Shown: in pieces, positions 1-11,430 of the stretch
How positions within the stretch are numbered: the first letter of the stretch is position 1
Layout of the letters: every line of letters begins with the position of its first letter
Source of the DNA: Platerodrilus igneus
Taxonomy: Eukaryota; Arthropoda; Insecta; Coleoptera; Lycidae
Direction: 5' to 3'
Assembly (NCBI GenBank): GCA_036346225.1
Contig: JARFIW010001369.1
Location: 1,364,001 to 1,428,000 of the forward strand
Length of the DNA stretch: 64,000 nt
The notes under the pieces: model-generated
Seen by the model: only the letters and a program-made list of their open reading frames with translations
Told to the model about the DNA's origin: nothing
Databases searched by the model: none
Position numbers and translations under genes: made by a program

Positions 1-325
1 CTACGTTCAGCTTTAAACCTCCTTCGTCCAGTCGTTGGATCACCTTTTCTAAATGCTCCAGGTGTGTTTGCTCGTCCCTTGAAAAAATTAACAAATCATC
101 GACATAATGCGAACAGAAGCATTCATATTCATTAAACAACTTCTGCATCGCTCTTACAAGTGCTGCTGAAGAACTACTTAAACCAAATGGAACTACAGAA
201 AACATATAAATCTCGCCTTCGATACTAAATCCTGTAAACTTTTTACTGTCTTCATGCAACGGAATTAACCAAAACGAATTCTTTAAATCTAATTTGCTGA
301 AAACTTTCATTTCATATACATACTT
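1..325 (-). pseudogene. pol: Reverse transcriptase core (Ty3/gypsy pol), cut by window edge
   Basis: The minus-strand translation gives the RT palm of a gypsy-type Pol. It has the motif FSKLDLKNSFWLIPLH, which carries the first catalytic Asp, then VPFGLSSSS, then YVDD at 95-106 with the two catalytic Asp residues, followed by a leucine-rich connecting stretch. RT copies element RNA into DNA in the cytoplasmic particle. The frame is open to the window edge. It is out of frame with the RT N-terminal part at 410-922, so at least one frameshift separates them near 330-410. Confidence 0.85.
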
Positions 326-409
326 TATACAATAAATTATCCAACCCTTGTGGTTGCTCATACTGCGGTTTTGTAATCGCATTCAATTTCCTCGCATCTA
401 AACAAATCC

Positions 410-922
410 TTATATCCTTTTATTTGGTTTTGGTACTATAACTACTGGGTTCACATATTGAGTTCTCGCTGGTTCTATAATACCCTCTTTTAACATCCTG
501 TCTATCTCTATTTTAACCCTATTTCTTATGGCAAACGGAATTGGATACACCCTTGTATTAAATCCGATGTCTTCCGTGACCTCCAACTTGTGTGTGTACC
601 GCCTCGCAAATCTTGGCTCTTCATTAAATAACCCTACATATTTATTAAATAATTCTCCTAGCTTCATCTTAGTATCAATACTCACTTTCCCTATCTGTTC
701 ATCATTAATTAATCTTACAAACATATTACATAATCGTACTTTAACCTGTCCATCATTATACTCTTTAATCATTCCTAATCCTGTACTATCTATATCATTA
801 CCATTCCTATTTTCCTCACTAACCGTAGGCACCACCCATGACCTATCTTTATTACATATTCTAATTGACCTATCCTTTCCATCTATATTCAATCCAAAAT
901 CCTCTATAAAATCCATACCCAA
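410..922 (-). pseudogene. pol: Protease-RT linker and N-terminal RT (gypsy pol fragment)
   Basis: An open stretch of about 170 codons. Its C-terminal third shows the RT N-terminal signature: IDRMLKEGIIEPA followed by NPVVIVPKPNKR, the substrate-binding start of the fingers of Ty3/gypsy RTs. The upstream part is an ordinary Pol linker. A stop follows KPNKRI where a functional RT would continue, and the continuation lies in another frame below 330. The stretch overlaps the protease frame by about 50 bp, so the protein is split by frameshifts on both sides. The family assignment is firm; the copy is not functional as read. Confidence 0.8.
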
Positions 923-1373
923 TATGAAGTCTAACTGTAACCCTTTCGTAATTAAAACTCTGCATTCCTGCTTCTTTATTTCCTATATATATCGGTACAC
1001 GGATAACATTATAAATCGTCGTAAGCTTTTTGTTCATCGCTGACCATAAATTAACCCCCTCAATTGTTCCTATTCTTTCCTTTAAAATTTCTCCATGTTC
1101 GACTACTACCCTATCATTTACCAGCGACAACTGTGACCCACTATCCACTAAAGCAACATAAACACGGTCCCTTAAACTAATATTTATAAATAACAAATTC
1201 TTTTTATTAAAAATGTAACTGTTTAACAACAAATCCCTTATACTATAGCAAACATCAATCTTAACTCCTAAGCAGTCGGTCGTCCAAAATTCGCGTTTTT
1301 TTTCTTGAGGCGACTCGTGAATTTCCACCACCTCAATCCTATTCGGGTCCGTTGTAATTGCGCTCGTCGTCAT
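870..1373 (-). pseudogene. Retropepsin-like aspartic protease of element G1
   Basis: The translated stretch contains VALVDSGSQLSLVN, the hydrophobic-hydrophobic-D-S-G active-site signature of retrotransposon proteases, about 90 residues in. The enzyme would cleave Gag-Pol as a dimer. Downstream it runs out of frame near 950 and should continue in the 410-922 stretch. There is no zinc knuckle in front of it. The basic Arg/Asn-rich region at 1385-1711 probably serves as the nucleocapsid. Confidence 0.75.
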
Positions 1374-1384
1374 ATGTTGGACGT

Positions 1385-3129
1385 TTACGTCCCTGTCCGT
1401 CCGGCTATTTCCATTTTGTATTCCGCCCCCAGTCGTCCGGCCGTCACCCTCGCCGTTGTCGTGCCGGTATCTGTTCTGTCCATTGTAGGCGTTATCCGGT
1501 GATCCCTATTGAAATACGGTCGTCTATGTGCCTCGTGTCCCCAATGATTCCTATGTCCGTAGTTAAAATTTTCCTGTCTATAATTTTGTCTGTTTTCGTG
1601 GTACGGTGGTCGTCTACTGTCTTCCCTGTAACCCCTGTTTTGTTCCCAATGGTGTGTCCGCGTTTTCGCTTCCAGTACTGTCGCTAGGTCAAAATTTCTC
1701 ATTACTCCCAAGAATTCCTCAATGTCTTGACATTTTGTACCACTACAACTCTGGTAACCTCCGGTTCCATATGACCTGCCAGTAGAAGTACAATGTCGTC
1801 CTCGCTCAGTTTCGGTGTTAAGTGTTGCGCCTGATTGAACTTGTCAATCGCGTATTCTTCGCGCGTGCCGTGAGTCCTGCTATAATGTCCTGTAATTAGG
1901 TTCGTCCTTATGTCGGTCTGATGTGTAGTTTTCCAAAACTGTTCTATAAATAGTCGTTTGAAGTCCGCGTACGTGTCATACTGTTTACGAATAATGTTAT
2001 GCCATTTTCGGCATTTCCTGTCAAACTTGCCCCAACAATCTGTAATTTTGTTCGTTCGTTTTCTGTCCCTACGATCTCGTCTAGTCGGTCCAGGAATCCC
2101 ATGGGCTGTTCTGTCTTACGTCCCTCAAACTTCGGTAAAGCGTCCCGGTTTAATCGAAAGTGCGGTCCGTAGTCTAGTCCAATTCGCCTCCTTTCTATGT
2201 CATCGAGTTTCTCGTAAATTTGTCTAACGTCATGTCCTACCCTGGTTTCTAATCCCGTAACTTTGTCGTCAAGTTTTCGTCCAGTTTTGTCCTACCGTGT
2301 ACGTTTTCGTTTTGTATGGTTTCTAATGTTTGTCCTAAATTTTGTAGTTAGTCCCATGTCGTTTGTCACATGTTTCTATTTCTGTGCTTAAATTTGAAAA
2401 CCCGCTAATCATTGTTTCTTCCACTGTGTCGACCCGTGTCTTAATTTCAGTTCTTAAGTCAGTCCGTGTCGCGTTCAAGTCTCCTTGCAAGTGTGCCCGT
2501 GTGTGTTCTAACTTGTCGTCAACCCTGTCTATTTGTTGTTGGACCTCTGTCCGCACGTCGTCTTTGCAATCTGTATTTGCGTTAGTAAGTATTCCTGTGT
2601 GTGGTTCATTTTCGCCGTCAGGTCCGCGTGCGCTGTCCTAAATTCGTCCCTTAACTCGTTATGTGATTCCATAATTTTTATGGCTAACGCCGCATTCGCT
2701 TCTTTTGTTCCGTGCGTGATTCATTAATTTTGTCTGTCAGTTCTGTATGTGATTCAGTAATTTTGTTTGTCAACTCTGTATGTGATTCCACAATTTTATG
2801 GCTAACGCCGCATTCGCCTCTTTTGTTCCGTGCGTGCATCTTTTTGTTCCTTGCGTGCATCTTTTGTTCCTTGCGTGATGCATTGAGATCGTCTTTCATG
2901 CTCATCAGAAATCTCATAAGGTCCTGGGTTCCGTCGTTTTTGCTGCTCTCACCTCCGGTACCGTCGCCTGGTCCATGTCCGTGTCTGTTACCTCCAACTC
3001 TGTCTGCCTCGTGTCCGTCTCCTGTAGGTCGCCCCCTGCGTCTAGCTCTATGTTTTGTCTCCCTACATCCATTTCAACCCCGTATATCAGTCCCGATCTT
3101 GTGATTCTTTTTGTGTCCTCGTCCGTCAT
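1385..3129 (-). pseudogene. gag: gag of element G1, multiply frameshifted
   Basis: The likely start codon is the minus-strand ATG at 3129, which opens MTDEDTKRITRSG. The reading continues through an acidic N-terminus (2914-3129), then a tandem coiled-coil block at 2684-2917 with repeats of the form ESHTELT-KI. After that come a capsid-like stretch around 1960-2300 (several frames, containing LPKFEGRKTEQPMGFLDRL) and a basic Arg/Asn/His-rich nucleocapsid-like tail at 1385-1711. At least four frame changes are needed, so this is a relic or an indel-rich read. A duplication of about 130 bp (2650-2720 against 2785-2835) lies inside the coiled-coil block. Confidence 0.65.
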
Positions 3130-3255
3130 CTCCGTTTCCTTGTTTTGAACTCGTTTCCTGAAAAAAATAAAAAAAAAACTTGCGGGCCCCACCTAACTCG
3201 GGCTCCCGGATTCTACTCTCTTTCGCTCTAACACCTTTTTAACCTTTTTCTCGAG

Positions 3256-3274
3256 CCTCACGTTGGGTTTGCCA
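3256..3274 (-). promoter_or_regulatory. Primer-binding site of element G1
   Basis: The minus strand reads TGGCAAACCCAACGTGAGG, close to TGGCGCCCAACGTGGGGC, the site known from retroviruses primed by tRNA-Lys1,2. It is followed by GCTCGAG, the same leader start seen in elements A and B. It lies between the gag leader and the LTR end, as a PBS should. Confidence 0.65.
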
Positions 3275-3277
3275 CCT

Positions 3278-4964
3278 TCTTGTATTCTAATTGCTATATA
3301 ATATAATTACTCCTCCTTTAAACAAGATTTTATTACACGACTTTTGTCGTCGTCACAATGATTTCAAATCGAGGTGCTTTAGCAAACGTTTGGTTGGTTT
3401 TTCTTTTACTAATTACTATATTTTATATGCCTCGACTATTTGAAACTTTAATCTCAGGGTTTTCTCACCTACTCACCGTGGGTTCAATCGTGAGTAGATG
3501 TGCAATACCCAACCAAACTGCACCCTCGTTTGTTTTACCACTTTTGAAATGTACTAAATTTATTTTAATATGCCAAATCTTATTAGATCAACGATGCCTG
3601 ATGTCAAATTAATTTATGTAACTTTTATGACTTTAATTTCTGACGTTCTAATATATTCACGGTACTTACCAGAAATATACTGCGCTGAAGGCCTTCCTTT
3701 GACTGCTGGCTCAAGTTCGAAATTGCCGTACGCACTTTTACACAAGATTCTCCAAAATTGTCCTCTTGCGCACTGCCTCCAGGTATTTGTAAAACAATTT
3801 TGATGCCCCAAACCTGAAATAATGTTACCACAATTTAGAATTTAGTAAAAACCTTTATCTACTTTCCTGCGTTAATTCTTCCTCGCCGTATTCCTATCTC
3901 CTTTTCCTCTGCTCCGTATCACGATTACTTCTCTCTTCGCACAACCAAATCAATCCCGCTGTCTTAATACAAATCACTCCTAATCCTGCTATACCAATTA
4001 TCCATACGATGTCCTTCTGCCGTTATATCTTCTCAAATCAATCCCAAAATTCTTTACGTCGTCGATGCCTTCTTTATCCACTCCAATATCCTGCTGCCGT
4101 AATACCCAAATCTATCTCAAAACCAACACTAATCTTCTCAAATAATATCCCGTCGCTTTCTCCTTTACACCAATAACCACTTCCAAAATCTTCCTTAAAT
4201 ACACGCTGACTTTCCTTTTCACTTTTAAACACTTTATATACTTTCTTTTATACTTGGATTAAATAATACTCGATGAATACACAAATAAACTTTTATTTCA
4301 AAACTATTTTACAATTTTAACGCAGGTTTCATAAATAGGTCTGTATCTGAACAAATTTAAAAGAAGTCCCTTATTTATATTGCTTAGTTATTAACTAAAC
4401 AAACTTAGCTTACTACAATAACATTTTTACATATATAACATCCAATAACAAATCTCCTATCTTTCAGTGTCCAACATACCTTCGCTATAGTCTTTATAAT
4501 AATTTTAAATTTCTACCATTGGTCCAAAACACTTCACTAAACTCCAATAACCTTTTACATTTTGATTCACTTTAAATTTTGATTTACAATTCGTCTAAAA
4601 GTTTGATTCTATAAAAGGAAAAGCCAAATAATTCATACACGACCTGGACGCTTTGTTATATTGCAGATATCCATAAATGCGTCCGGCTTTCCGACGGCAA
4701 ATGTACTCTCAACTGGCTCATGAAATATCAACTCAGTATAAAACCTCAAGTACCGTGCATTATATCAACGTCATAAAGTCATGTTACTACCTTTTGGCAT
4801 ATAAGTTTCAATCTGAAATGGTACATACTTTAACGTATGTAAAGTATAGCAAAATTTATAGTTTTTAAATTATTAAATCTGAAATATTAATCCTATCGTT
4901 TGGCATACACCCCTATTAATACAAATATACCTTTAGAAACCTTCTAACCCCCTCCCTTACACAA
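3278..4964 (-). repeat. Putative 5' LTR of element G1
   Basis: This is the non-coding stretch beyond the primer site. It is pyrimidine-rich on the plus strand and holds degenerate short repeats around 3880-4150, built from pieces like CCTGCTGCCGTAATA. The outer edge is a guess: the minus strand reads TGTGTAAGG at the border with a short TA run. The partner LTR is outside the window, so the limits cannot be tested here. Confidence 0.4.
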
Positions 4965-4974
4965 TAATATATAT

Positions 4975-7176
4975 TGCTGTGATCCACCATGTATTAGAAT
5001 CGAGCCTCACGAATTGGGCGCCAAAGAATGCTGTGAAACCACCAAAATCCGGGAACTACGGTTTTCGAATCGAGCCCCACAGATTGTGCGTCAAAGAAAG
5101 CTGTGATTCCTACAAAAAGCTATTCATTAACTTAACTGTTCCGTTGACTTTCTTCTGTTCATCGCCTTGGCTGCTCCCCTAGATAAACCTTCATCCTCAA
5201 TCATAAAAAAAACAAACACATTCCTATCACAAACATCAACGTTAACTCTATTTACATCAATATTCACAATACATTAAAATTTCAAAATTAAAATTCGGCA
5301 TAACTTTCAGTATCAGAAAATTTCAAGATTAAATTTATTATCATTTTAATGTGCATCCAGAATTAAAGTCTTTGTAGGATGCCTACTAATTAATGTAACA
5401 ATATAAGCAGACCTGAGTCTGAGTACAAAGGGAGCATCTACCACCCCTTTACGTTAATTAACCAGGTTCGTCTAATTGAGCTCAAAGACATACCCAAATT
5501 TCCATCAAGAACATAAATACTAAATACTCCTTTCGACTTAAACAAGAAAATTTCACCTTAAAATTAAAAATTTGTTGTTAGTACAACTTCATTACTGTCC
5601 ATTTTAAGTAAATAAATTATAAAGTTATTCAACACACACGAAAGCATCAAAGTTTAAACAAAATAGTATAATTTACCTGAAGGTTACTGCACTCGTAGCT
5701 TCAATGTACATTGTCCCTTTTGTTAATCACACCATTCCAACTGGGTTATATTTACGGCTTCTGATTCTCAACGCTTTTAAAATTTCTCCACCACCATTCA
5801 TCTAAAGTTGTTTCAGGGCTTTTCCGGAACTCATCTGTGTATATCTGACCCTTGTTTTGTGGATCCAGACACGTTTATGAACCATTTAATTATTAACACC
5901 TTCGAAAAATAGCAAAGAAATTCATGCTTCTTTCACCAATATACGCCAAAACTGCCTACTTTTGTGTATTCATTTGTCGTTGCAAATTTTGACTAATTAG
6001 TACAGTGATACTAACTTTATTACCTTGTATCTTCTTGTCTAAGTGCACTAAAGTACACTCATTGTAGCACGTAAAGAACAAACTGTTTTAAATCACCAAA
6101 ATATACGAGCAAACTGTTTAAATTATTCTATCAAACTCGGAAAACTAAAAAGCACTGTTTAACGCATTGAATCAAGTCGAAAATCTAAGAGAGCTTGTTC
6201 ATATTAACCTGGGTATATATAGAGGTTAGCCTGTCTGTCGGTCTGGTCCCCAAAACGGACAATTCTTCAGAATTTCGCATGCTAGGTTCCCATTCCGCAG
6301 CCCGGCATGCGATTTTTACGAAATTTGCACTCGCATCAGTTAAATCTCAGAAAATTTCCACACGGCACGCAACGTCTGAGAATACCTAATTAAATTTTAT
6401 ACAGAAATCGTTATTTTTACCTCTCAAGTTTGCCTTTTACTTTCAACCAATCGCAACCCAGTGACGTTGCTCCACTCACGCCTTTTACTATATGTGTCTC
6501 GGTCTTGCGCATATTATCTGTCTCTATCTACCCTGTTCTTATTGGTGCAAATTGATATTCTTTATTATCGATTATTTCAGTCCATGTGGACTGTGAAATA
6601 ACCCACCTTTAGCATTTCTCGTAACTATTAAGCTACGGTTTCTCCAAGATTCTCTGTAACCATTTGTTATCTGCCAAATTTACGCAGAATGAGCCTTTTA
6701 AAAATACGCAGGTGTTCAAACATAATACTTCTAAATAACACTTCTACGATTTGCATTTTATTGGGTTTTTACAAGTTTTTATAGATATTATATGTTACTA
6801 ATGGTTCAATTAACTCCAATTAAAATAATACCCTTTAATTTTTAGTGACTCCTAATCAAATATTAATTATTATCTGTACATTTTGTTTAATACCGGTTAC
6901 TTAAAATTGAGTTAATTAATATAAATTTTGCACGTAATTTTCTATTTGTTTCTTTACTAGGAATAATTAAACTACACGCAGAGCTTTTAATACTGCTTCC
7001 TTTTTTTATAGCAAGCGTCTTGTACATAATTTAACTCCCTTATTTTTAATGAAACGAATGAATTTTTATGCTTCACGGTTTTTTTTAATAACGCGTACCT
7101 TTTCCCAAAGCTTCTACACGGTGATTAAAATTATTTGATGTGATTATTTAATTTTCTACCCTGGTCTAAATATGAG

Positions 7177-7178
<2 letters not shown>
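4975..7178 (-). repeat. Lone LTR (gypsy family of elements A/B), minus orientation
   Basis: This stretch is homologous along its whole length to the LTRs at 41075-43222 and 46329-48471. Shared blocks include the text around 5215-5300, 5370-5470, 5690-5890 and 6195-6330. The minus-strand start is TACTCATATTTAGACC at 7178, and the end at 4975 is CACAGCA, next to TA. A TATA box (TATATATA at about 6213-6222) lies in the same place as in the other LTRs. The terminus at 4975-5110 carries extra LTR-end/primer-site modules. No internal coding region of this family is attached on either side, so it is a solo LTR or a truncated copy. Confidence 0.85.
6213..6222 (-). promoter_or_regulatory. TATA box of the lone LTR
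   Basis: The minus strand reads CTATATATACCC at this place. The same element is conserved in the A LTRs (about 42270 and 47520) and in the B LTRs (about 49503 and 60880). The position inside the LTR fits a Pol II core promoter; transcription would run towards lower coordinates. Confidence 0.5.

Positions 7179-7220
<42 letters not shown>
7179..7220. repeat. (TA)n microsatellite
   Basis: About 21 TA units directly at the U3 edge of the lone LTR. See the findings for the recurrent link between TA tracts and element ends. Confidence 0.97.
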
Positions 7221-7224
<4 letters not shown>

Positions 7225-9341
7225 GCAAACTTCGATACATTTTGCAATTCGAAAACCTAGACGGTCTCTATGTATCAAACTATTGGCTACAAAAAGGAGA
7301 TAGAGGACTTGGGTGCCGATTTAAATTTTAAGCTGTGAATAAGATTAGTTAAAATTAAAACTACTTCAAACAAACATAAAGAAAGGACTGTCTTCTGTGT
7401 ATAACTTTGGGCAGGGGTGCGCACGAGCAAGAGTGCGCATGGTCAGGGATGCGCATGGGCTGGGATGTGTCTGGGCGTACACGAGGGAAGCGGATGTTAA
7501 CAGTTACCAAGCATCTAATTCTTTATTTGATATGGAGTGCTTGCCGGCGTATATATTCAGAGTAAAAAATACGATTTGTACACGCAGCTTATTAATAAAA
7601 TTAGCTTATCGAGCGAAGCTGACTAGCGTAACGTCATCCTGGAAGCATATCAATCTACGCATGGGGGGGGGCATAAAGATATAGGTTTAAGATAGTTGTA
7701 TAGATTTTGTAAATCTATTGTATATAGTAGTTTTAAGATTCCATTATTTTTAAGTTCTTCTTTCACCTTCCCTTCTTCCAAATCCTTCCTGCTTCTATCC
7801 TGGTTGACGGAGTATACGTGTTATCCCCACGTGGTGTTCGCGGAACACAGCGGTTTTAGATTTCTCGGGAAATGGATGGTTATAGCATATGTCTTGGGTA
7901 GCGAAAAAAGGTTTTAAAGATGGAGTTAAATAAAGATGAGCAAAAATAGTGTGTGGAAGCCCATCGGATCATCGTTGGATTCAAAAAGAACGGTGGGGCG
8001 GAATGTATGGTGGTTCCCGTTAGAATAATCTAAAGTGGTTAATCGATCGTATTAGATGTTTAAATATGCGAAAGTGTAAAAGCCTACATGAGCAAAATTT
8101 AATTATCAGACAAAAAAGTGCGCGATGTGCTATACTTTTAAAGAAAGTATAGAATAGTGCTTTGCGGCGGTCCTAGAAGTAAAAAAGGTGACTGACTTTT
8201 TCAAGCAACTACAAGAATAGCAGTATCGCAGAGAAGGGGTATGCATCTATTATACAGCGCACTGTTACTATAAAATATGTTAGTTTACCGGTAGCTTGAA
8301 CGTGTAATTGATCACGACTTATAGATCCCTTGGGGGTTTAAAAATTCTGAACGGGAGCGGGTCGAAGTATAAGTTAGATGGATGATTGATCGAGTTTTTT
8401 CTACCTTTTACGAGAGAATCGGAAGTTTACAGACATCGAGCATCTAATTCTCTATTTGGGCGATATCAAATACTTGTCGCTTCTAGAAATCATTACGTGC
8501 TACCGACCGCTATGCGGAAGATTTGGTTCTAGGAAATGAGCCACCTACAAAAGTATGGAATACTCGGTATTAATGCTAATTGGTTTAGTGACCGCGCTGG
8601 TGCACTCTTCGAGTGTCTTCGGCAATCTTCGATAGTTTTCAAGGAAAATATTCAAGCCTCCCATTTCCTAAAATATGACGTAGAAGTTATTTAAAATTAA
8701 AATGTTTTATTAGTAAGTATTCTGTAAACAACAAGTTTGGTATTGCCTTAGTAAAGGTTTAAAGTGTTTTATTAAGTTTTTGTTTATAGTAGCACTGCAT
8801 CTTCTACAGCATAACTTGCAAACAATTTGTGTGCGTGTGCTACCACCCTTTTGGATTTTTAATATGCACGCGATGCGATTGTTGATCTGCATAACATGCA
8901 AGACGTTTCCCATGTTTCTACTAACTGCATTCGCAGCATGGACAATGCAAACCGGGTGCATGCATTGGTGCTAAATGTACTGGACGAGTAGCAAGGATTG
9001 GCAAAAGATGACGTCATTTAGTTCCCCGCTGAATCCTCAACTTCGTTCGACCGTCTTCGGAAATCTTCGGTTTGCATTCTATAGGGAACATAAAGCAGGT
9101 GCGCAAGAGTAAACTTTTTAGTTATAAGTTAGTTCGCTTACAAGTTTAACCAAAGTCCTATAGTGCGGATTTTGTTTTGTACTAAAATGGTACCTACAAA
9201 CGTTTTTAAATGCAACTCTTCTGGTGCTTCCTATACCTGGAAAAATGCTCTCAAACAGCACCAGAACAAATGTTGTGGTGTAACTTAGTCCACGGTTAAT
9301 CTTATACATCCGTCAGTAGCAAAATACTTAGACTGTGGGTC
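7221..9341. other. Unrecognised intergenic stretch with short duplications
   Basis: No protein of known type was recognised in any frame. Visible structure: a G-rich degenerate repeat built on GTGCGCATG at 7415-7480; a pair of similar blocks at about 7480-7560 and 8420-8480, both containing CATCTAATTCT and TATTTG; and a pair of CTTCGG-rich blocks at about 8600-8660 and 9030-9080. A Cys-rich frame on the minus strand (8710-8961) is open but not recognised. The stretch leads into the Polinton-like fragment at 9342 and may belong to the same relic. Confidence 0.6.
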
Positions 9342-9959
9342 TTGCGGTATCGCTTTTACGAGAATGGACAACTTACAGCGGCACAGCACGGTATGTCATT
9401 AAGCTGTAAGCGTTCAGCTCCGCCCGCTGTTAAAGGGTCTTGTACGAAACATCCTCGAACTATGTGTAAAGTATGCGATTTCGAAATGGAAAAGACTACC
9501 TATGCCACACACTTGAGAAGCAACTGACATAAAAATGCAACAGTGACCGCTACTGGCGAAGATGGCGTAAAAATGGTTAGCACAGCGTTTAACAACCGTA
9601 TGGCTAGCTATCGCATAAAGGACGCCAGTGTCGACGATGGAGTGTCCGAGTTTCTTTGGAAGCAGAAAGAACGGTTTATTCGATTACTTAATGAAAAAAG
9701 AACACACCATACAGCAATAAAAGTCTATTTCGAACTCTACGACGCTTACACCAAAATGGTAGAAAAGACTACTTATGTGAAATCCTTTAACACAAAAAAT
9801 ATGGTTATGACGTTTTCTAGTAATCTGGAAAATATGTACGAGATCTTAAGCGATACCATGAGAAGAAAATCAGAGGAATTTGAAACACGTGGGGCCTGTT
9901 GGTCTTTGGAAAAGATGCTCTATTTAGAAATAAATATTAATAAGTATAAGCCGATGTGA
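9342..9959 (+). pseudogene. Fragment of the protein N-terminal to DNA polymerase B of a Polinton-like/virus-derived element
   Basis: One frame runs from 9342 to the stop at 9957-9959 and is interrupted once by TGA at 9525-9527. It begins with a CxxC...HLRSN zinc-finger-like motif (CKVCDFEMEKTTYATHLRSN). It continues with VSTAFNNRMASYRI, then IKVYFELYDAYTKM, SFNTKN, and YLEININKYKPM before the stop. From memory, this ordered set of motifs is typical of large arthropod and cnidarian proteins that go on to RG-S-Y and a family-B DNA polymerase, found in Polinton-like or virus-derived loci. Here the chain ends where an Arg codon (CGA) appears to have become TGA, and no polymerase follows. It is a short relic with two stops. 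The homology is well supported by motif order; the exact element class is inferred. Confidence 0.65.
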
Positions 9960-10129
9960 GGAGTTCTAAGTTAAGAATAAAAATTGTGAATATGTATTTA
10001 GAAATGTGGCTTACAAAATTTAAACTGTATTAGTAAAAATTGTCTGTAATACAAAGCTTTAAGAATGGTTATTAGATTTTCCTTTAGGTAGGAGCTGCAA
10101 GAAAGTTATAATTTAGAGGGCGTGTGTGT

Positions 10130-10910
10130 AAAATGGTAAGGAGCGGTCCGATTTTAAATCTGTTTGCAGATTCGAATTCTGCATAAAATTCTAGACTAAT
10201 CTGATGTGTCGTATGGCTAAAAAATTTATAAAGATAGTCAGAAATCGCTACCAGCAAAAAATCTTAAAATGAGGGCAGCTCCCTTGGGGATGACGCAATC
10301 TAAAAATTTAGAGATTCGGATAGCTGAGAAAATTCTAATATTAATTGATACTAAACAATGTACAGTTATCTCGTGGGTGAAAATGGCTAGTCGAAGAAAA
10401 CTATTTGGTTCAAAATATTAGCGGTAAAAAAAATCTTAAAATTGGGGTAGCTCCCTAGGGGATGATGCAATCTAAGAAATTCCTAGAGATTTGGGTAGCT
10501 GAGAAAAATCTAATATTAATTGATACCAAACAAGATAGGTTTATCTCGAAAGATGCAATGGCTAGTCGAAGAAAACTATTTGTTAGGTTAGCTTATAGAG
10601 CAAAGACCAAAATTTAGACGTTTGGAGCCTTTAAAAGTGTAACTTCGTAAGGGGTGGTCGGATGTTAAATCTGTTTCCAGATTCAGATTCTGCGTAAAAT
10701 TCTAGACTAATTTGATGTATCGTATGGCTAAAAAAATTTATAAGGACAGTCAGAAATCGCTCCCGGTAAAAAATCTTAAAAGGAGGGTAGCTCCCTGGGG
10801 CATGATGCTATCTAAAAAATTCCTAGAGATTTGGATAGCTGAGTATAGGTTTATCTCGAAAGATGAAAAATGGTTAGTCGAAGAAAACTATTTGGTCCAG
10901 ATGTGGTAGC
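10130..10910 (+). repeat. Local repeats of an unknown retroposon-like sequence, about three copies
   Basis: Blocks at about 10135-10420, 10420-10590 and 10655-10900 repeat the same order of words: TAAATCTGTTT-CAGATTC, TCTAGACTAAT, GTATGGCTAAAAAA, AGTCAGAAATCGCT, GTAGCTCCC, GGATGATGC and TAGTCGAAGAAAACTATTTG. The middle copy lacks the first part. The block start (CAGATTCGAATTCTGC) looks like a Pol III B-box, but no convincing cloverleaf was found. There is no coding frame beyond short ones. The family is unknown. Confidence 0.6.
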
Positions 10911-10977
10911 AAATGAGGATGCTAAGATGAAAATGCAAGATATATTTATCTCGAAAGATGCTACATTTCACAAGAAA

Positions 10978-11430
10978 ATGCAACTACTGTGTTCAAAGAC
11001 CACAAACATAGAAACTAGGAAAAGATTGCTTAAAACATATGTGTGAAGCACAGCACTGTATGGCTGTGAAGCCTGGACAGTAGGAGAAGCAGACAAGAAA
11101 AAGGCAGAAGCCTTTGAAATGTGGTGCTACAGACGTATGATGAAGATACCATGTACAGACAAAGTGAAGAACAAAGAGGTACTAGAAATGGTAGAGGTAG
11201 AAAGAACTATGTGGAAAATGGTAAAAAATAGGAGAGATAGGATGATAGGCCACATACTAAAACATGATGGAATAGTGCGAAATATATTAGAAGCAGAGAT
11301 AGGAAGAAAGAGAAGTAGAGGTAGACCTAGGTTAGACTACTGTACACAAATAGTGAAAGATGTAGGCTGTGAGAATTTCAGGGAAATGCGTAGGCTAGCT
11401 CAGAATAGAAATCAATAGAGGTACGCTTCC
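10978..11430 (+). mobile_element. RTE-type LINE, 3' end of ORF2 (pseudogene)
   Basis: The frame from 10978 to 11418 reads the C-terminal end of an RTE-type Pol: CSKTTNIETRKRLLKTYV, then ALYGCETWTVGEADKKK, FEMWCYRRMMKIPCTDKV, RRDRMIGHILKHDG, RGRPRLDYCTQIVKDVG and RRLAQNRNQ. One TGA (11044-11046) replaces a Trp codon of the family. The RT active site is absent (5' truncated). It ends in the family's GAT-rich tail region (about 11450-11470). Homologous minus-strand pieces lie at 15.8-20.4 kb and 29.8-31.5 kb. Confidence 0.85.

Larger units (their letters stand above)
1..4964 (-). mobile_element. Ty3/gypsy-like LTR retrotransposon, partial (element G1)
   Basis: Reading the minus strand from right to left, this stretch shows an LTR, a primer-binding site, a gag with coiled-coil repeats, an aspartic protease and the reverse transcriptase core, in the normal order for Ty3/gypsy. 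The window edge cuts the element inside RT, so RNase H, integrase and the other LTR lie outside or are missing. The coding parts are spread over several frames, so the copy is dead or the sequence carries indel errors. The outer LTR limit near 4964 is inferred: the next element begins at 4975 behind a short TA run. Confidence 0.75.

Noticed and set aside
528..1043. Plus-strand frame of 171 codons opposite pol of G1
   Set aside because: Antisense shadow: the minus strand carries clear RT and protease motifs here.
7397..7684. Possible 95-codon gene after the lone LTR
   Set aside because: No domain, atypical composition due to the GTGCGCATG repeat, and no supporting neighbour.
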